Positions 5,680 through 7,697 of a DNA stretch of 7,697 bases are shown piece after piece; within the stretch, counting starts at the first letter, position 1, and each line of letters opens with the position of its first letter. A program made the translations under genes and the position numbers. The notes under the pieces were generated by a model. It had not been told where the DNA came from, did no database searches, and was given only the letters and a program-made list of their open reading frames with translations. Origin of the DNA: UBA5614 sp034678545 (GTDB lineage Bacteria > Cloacimonadota > Cloacimonadia > Cloacimonadales > Cloacimonadaceae); the NCBI GenBank assembly GCA_034678545.1, contig JAXDBS010000052.1:1-7697 (forward strand). The letters run 5' to 3'.

Positions 5680-7697
5680 CTAACTCCTGAATTCGTTAAT
5701 TTGGTTTTGCTGTTCCCGGTTTGCACGGTTGAAGGTGTATAACGCAATTGCCAAGATGATTGCCGCCGGGATGCCCAGCCACCAGTTAAGGTTCTCGCCG
5801 TCTGATATGAAGGTTTTCAGTCGGGACGCATCGCCGAAATGAAGAAAAACAGCGGCGAGGGAATTGTTTAAGGCGTGCGCCAGCATGCTGACATAGATGC
5901 TTCCAGATTTATGCAAGAGCCACGCTAAGAGAATTCCCAGCAGCAGAACCGGGATAAACCTGTAGGGATCAAGATGGAAAACAGCGAACAGGACAGCGCT
6001 GATGAAGATGGGAAACCACTTGGATCCTTTTTCAAAGAAGCGGAAGATGAAACCGCGGAACATGAGCTCTTCACAGATCCCGGGCATCACTGCCAACACG
6101 GCGATAACCTGCCAAAGAGAAAGCTCGGGCATTTTCAGCAGCTTGCTCATCTGTTCCAGATAAGCTTCCGGAATGGGGTAGATCAGGTTGATGGCCTGCG
6201 CCAGCAGCGTCACAATAACGGCGGCGGGAACTGCTATGAAAGGAACCAGCAGCAGGTTTGTTAAGGTTGTCCTGTTCAGCCTCAGAGTGGACTTGACGTT
6301 GATCCGGAAAATTTTCAGAAGCAGCAGCACAGGCAGAAGAACTATGAACAGCTGAGTCTTCAGCAAACCGGAAACGATGTCTTTGGATTGCCAGCTGCCG
6401 CCCAGATAATACAGCGCCAACAGGGCTGCCGCAAAGAATATCAGTCCATAAAACGGATTGAAGAAGGCCTGCTTGTTCTTCTTCACCTGCTTCAGGCTGG
6501 TGTCGGCGTCTGAGCGGAACAGCACTGATTCGTTGTTGAAAAGCCTGACCGTGAGAATGATGGCCCCAATATTGAGAACTACAGTGGACAATATGGTAAG
6601 CAGCAGATGTGAGACCTGATAATCGGACATCATGACAGCTTTGAACAGCAGCGCGATGTTGATCACTGGCACCAAAGCCAGGCCATTGTTCAGCTCTATG
6701 GCGGGGAAGAGGCTGCTCATGGCCAGGAACATGGAGATAAACAGGACCGGCTGTTCATAGCTGCGCGCTTCTTTCATGTTCCTGGAAAAAGACGAGATGG
6801 ACAAGAGCAGGGCCGCGTAGAGCGTGGCCAGCGGAATGAGGGCCAACAGCATGACCAGAAAACCGCTGAGGGGGAATTTGACACCCGCCATCTCTAGGCC
6901 GCTTTGGCCCGCTATACTGCGCATGGAGAAATAAAGGCTGACCAGATTAACCACCACGTTGATCATAGCGAAGGAGATGATGGTCATATATTTGCCCAGG
7001 ACGATCTCGTTGCGGTGGGCGGAGGATACGAGCAGTGTCTCCAGCGTCTTTCTTTCCTTTTCGCCTGCCACCAGGTCACCAGCCACTACTGAGGCTCCCG
7101 CGATCAGGAGCATGATCAGCAGGTAGGGAAGGATAGATCCCAACAGCGATCCGAGTTTCTTCTCCGGGCTGGAGGTGTCATTCTGGTTGAGGTTCACCGT
7201 ATTGGCGATCTCTGTGCTAAAACCTCTCTGATTGATGCGCAATCTCATTATCTCCTTGCCGGCTGATTGGAGTGCTTTGCTGACCTTGGAGCCGATCAGT
7301 TTGCCCCGGTCGGTTGACTGGTCATACTGGAGCGTGACCTGATAGACCGGTATCCGGCTGGTTTGCATGGAATCACGGAACGTGATGATACCGTGCACGG
7401 TATCTTCCGCGTACAGGCTGTCTGTGGAGCGGCTGTAGGGCACAAATCTGAAGTGCTCTATTTTGTGAAGCTCGCCGACGATCAGGCTGTCCACCTCATA
7501 TTTTCGGTTGGAGTTCTGATGCTTGAGGCTGTCAGCCAGCGCGATGACGGCCCCCTGTTCTTCCAGCTTTGCTGTCTGTCGCATCATCAGGGAGGAGACG
7601 CCCACAAAGATAAGAGGATAGAGAATGAAAGGCAGGATAATGGTGGAAAATATGGTCCTCTTGTCGCGGAACATCTCCAGCATTTCCTTCCTGTATA
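5680..7697 (-). CDS. NatB-like ABC-2 permease fused to CPBP intramembrane protease (5' end beyond window)
   Basis: Large polytopic membrane protein, cut at its N-terminus by the window edge. ATG 7683 is an internal Met: the frame continues upstream as Tyr-Arg-Lys-Glu-Met, the usual lead into MLEMFRDKRT in NatB-type permeases. Counting from that Met there are 667 residues. The ABC-2 part has TM1 at about 13-30, a large extracytoplasmic domain at 35-175, then TM segments at about 180-202, 232-253, 270-298, 311-331, 335-350 and 358-380. The hallmark cytoplasmic stretch VAGEKERKTLETLLVS (205-220) lies after the second helix. The C-terminal part (about 408-651) is a CPBP/Abi protease domain with intact motifs: EELMFR (538-543), FxxxH (Phe566-His570) and HxxxN (His603-Asn607). 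The fused architecture is a known family, usually partnered with a NatA-like ATPase, which is expected just upstream outside the window. Substrate unknown; sodium or drug/peptide export are possibilities. Confidence 0.93.
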   Translation of the reverse strand, partial: YRKEMLEMFRDKRTIFSTIILPFILYPLIFVGVSSLMMRQTAKLEEQGAVIALADSLKHQNSNRKYEVDSLIVGELHKIEHFRFVPYSRSTDSLYAEDTVHGIITFRDSMQTSRIPVYQVTLQYDQSTDRGKLIGSKVSKALQSAGKEIMRLRINQRGFSTEIANTVNLNQNDTSSPEKKLGSLLGSILPYLLIMLLIAGASVVAGDLVAGEKERKTLETLLVSSAHRNEIVLGKYMTIISFAMINVVVNLVSLYFSMRSIAGQSGLEMAGVKFPLSGFLVMLLALIPLATLYAALLLSISSFSRNMKEARSYEQPVLFISMFLAMSSLFPAIELNNGLALVPVINIALLFKAVMMSDYQVSHLLLTILSTVVLNIGAIILTVRLFNNESVLFRSDADTSLKQVKKNKQAFFNPFYGLIFFAAALLALYYLGGSWQSKDIVSGLLKTQLFIVLLPVLLLLKIFRINVKSTLRLNRTTLTNLLLVPFIAVPAAVIVTLLAQAINLIYPIPEAYLEQMSKLLKMPELSLWQVIAVLAVMPGICEELMFRGFIFRFFEKGSKWFPIFISAVLFAVFHLDPYRFIPVLLLGILLAWLLHKSGSIYVSMLAHALNNSLAAVFLHFGDASRLKTFISDGENLNWWLGIPAAIILAIALYTFNRANREQQNQINEFRS

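Noticed and set aside
7681..7683. ATG at 7683 as the start of the permease-protease fusion
   Set aside because: The frame stays open upstream to the window edge and encodes Tyr-Arg-Lys-Glu before this Met, matching the usual continuation of the N-terminal region in this family. The gene is therefore partial.

Overview
All eight genes recognised here read from the minus strand, so the window runs from right to left in transcription order. It looks like a compact bacterial chromosomal region of roughly 50% GC with very tight gene packing. The genes are housekeeping or nutrient-uptake types: amino-sugar synthesis, a membrane transporter, a ribosome-associated GTPase and a Holliday-junction resolvase-like nuclease. 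The style of the proteins suggests an anaerobic Gram-negative lineage. A Cloacimonadota-like organism is my weak guess, since no marker in the window fixes the taxonomy. I see no mobile element, CRISPR array, tRNA or rRNA.

Layout in transcription order. (1) A NatB-like ABC-2 permease fused to a CPBP intramembrane protease occupies 7697-5680 and is cut by the right edge; its real start lies outside the window. (2) glmS, glutamine:fructose-6-phosphate aminotransferase, occupies 5676-3841. (3) A small RuvC/MOC1-like resolvase-type nuclease occupies 3827-3366. (4) Four genes at 3369-1374 together look like a complete energy-coupling-factor (ECF) vitamin or micronutrient importer: two small ABC ATPase-like proteins, a T component and an S component. 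(5) After a 133-bp gap, hflX begins at 1240 and runs off the left edge.

The spacings from gene 1 to the S gene are 3, 13, -4, 5, -4 and 21 bp, and two of the junctions are ATGA overlaps. This suggests one polycistronic unit with translational coupling. hflX has its own leader region and may be a separate unit.

The most unusual part is the ECF ATPase pair. The first protein (125 aa) has an LSGGQ signature and a D-loop, but no Walker A, a degenerate Walker B (Asp to Ala, Glu to Asn), and it ends before the H-loop. The second (175 aa) has Walker A, a Q-loop, Walker B with the catalytic Glu, and an H-loop, but no signature motif and a shortened helical subdomain. The losses are complementary. 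The two proteins could build exactly one composite ATP site, with the other site lost on both sides. A run of six A's near the end of the first gene would, by a -1 shift, join the two reading frames without a stop. This may be a reduced, one-site ECF transporter, and it is the main lead of the window.
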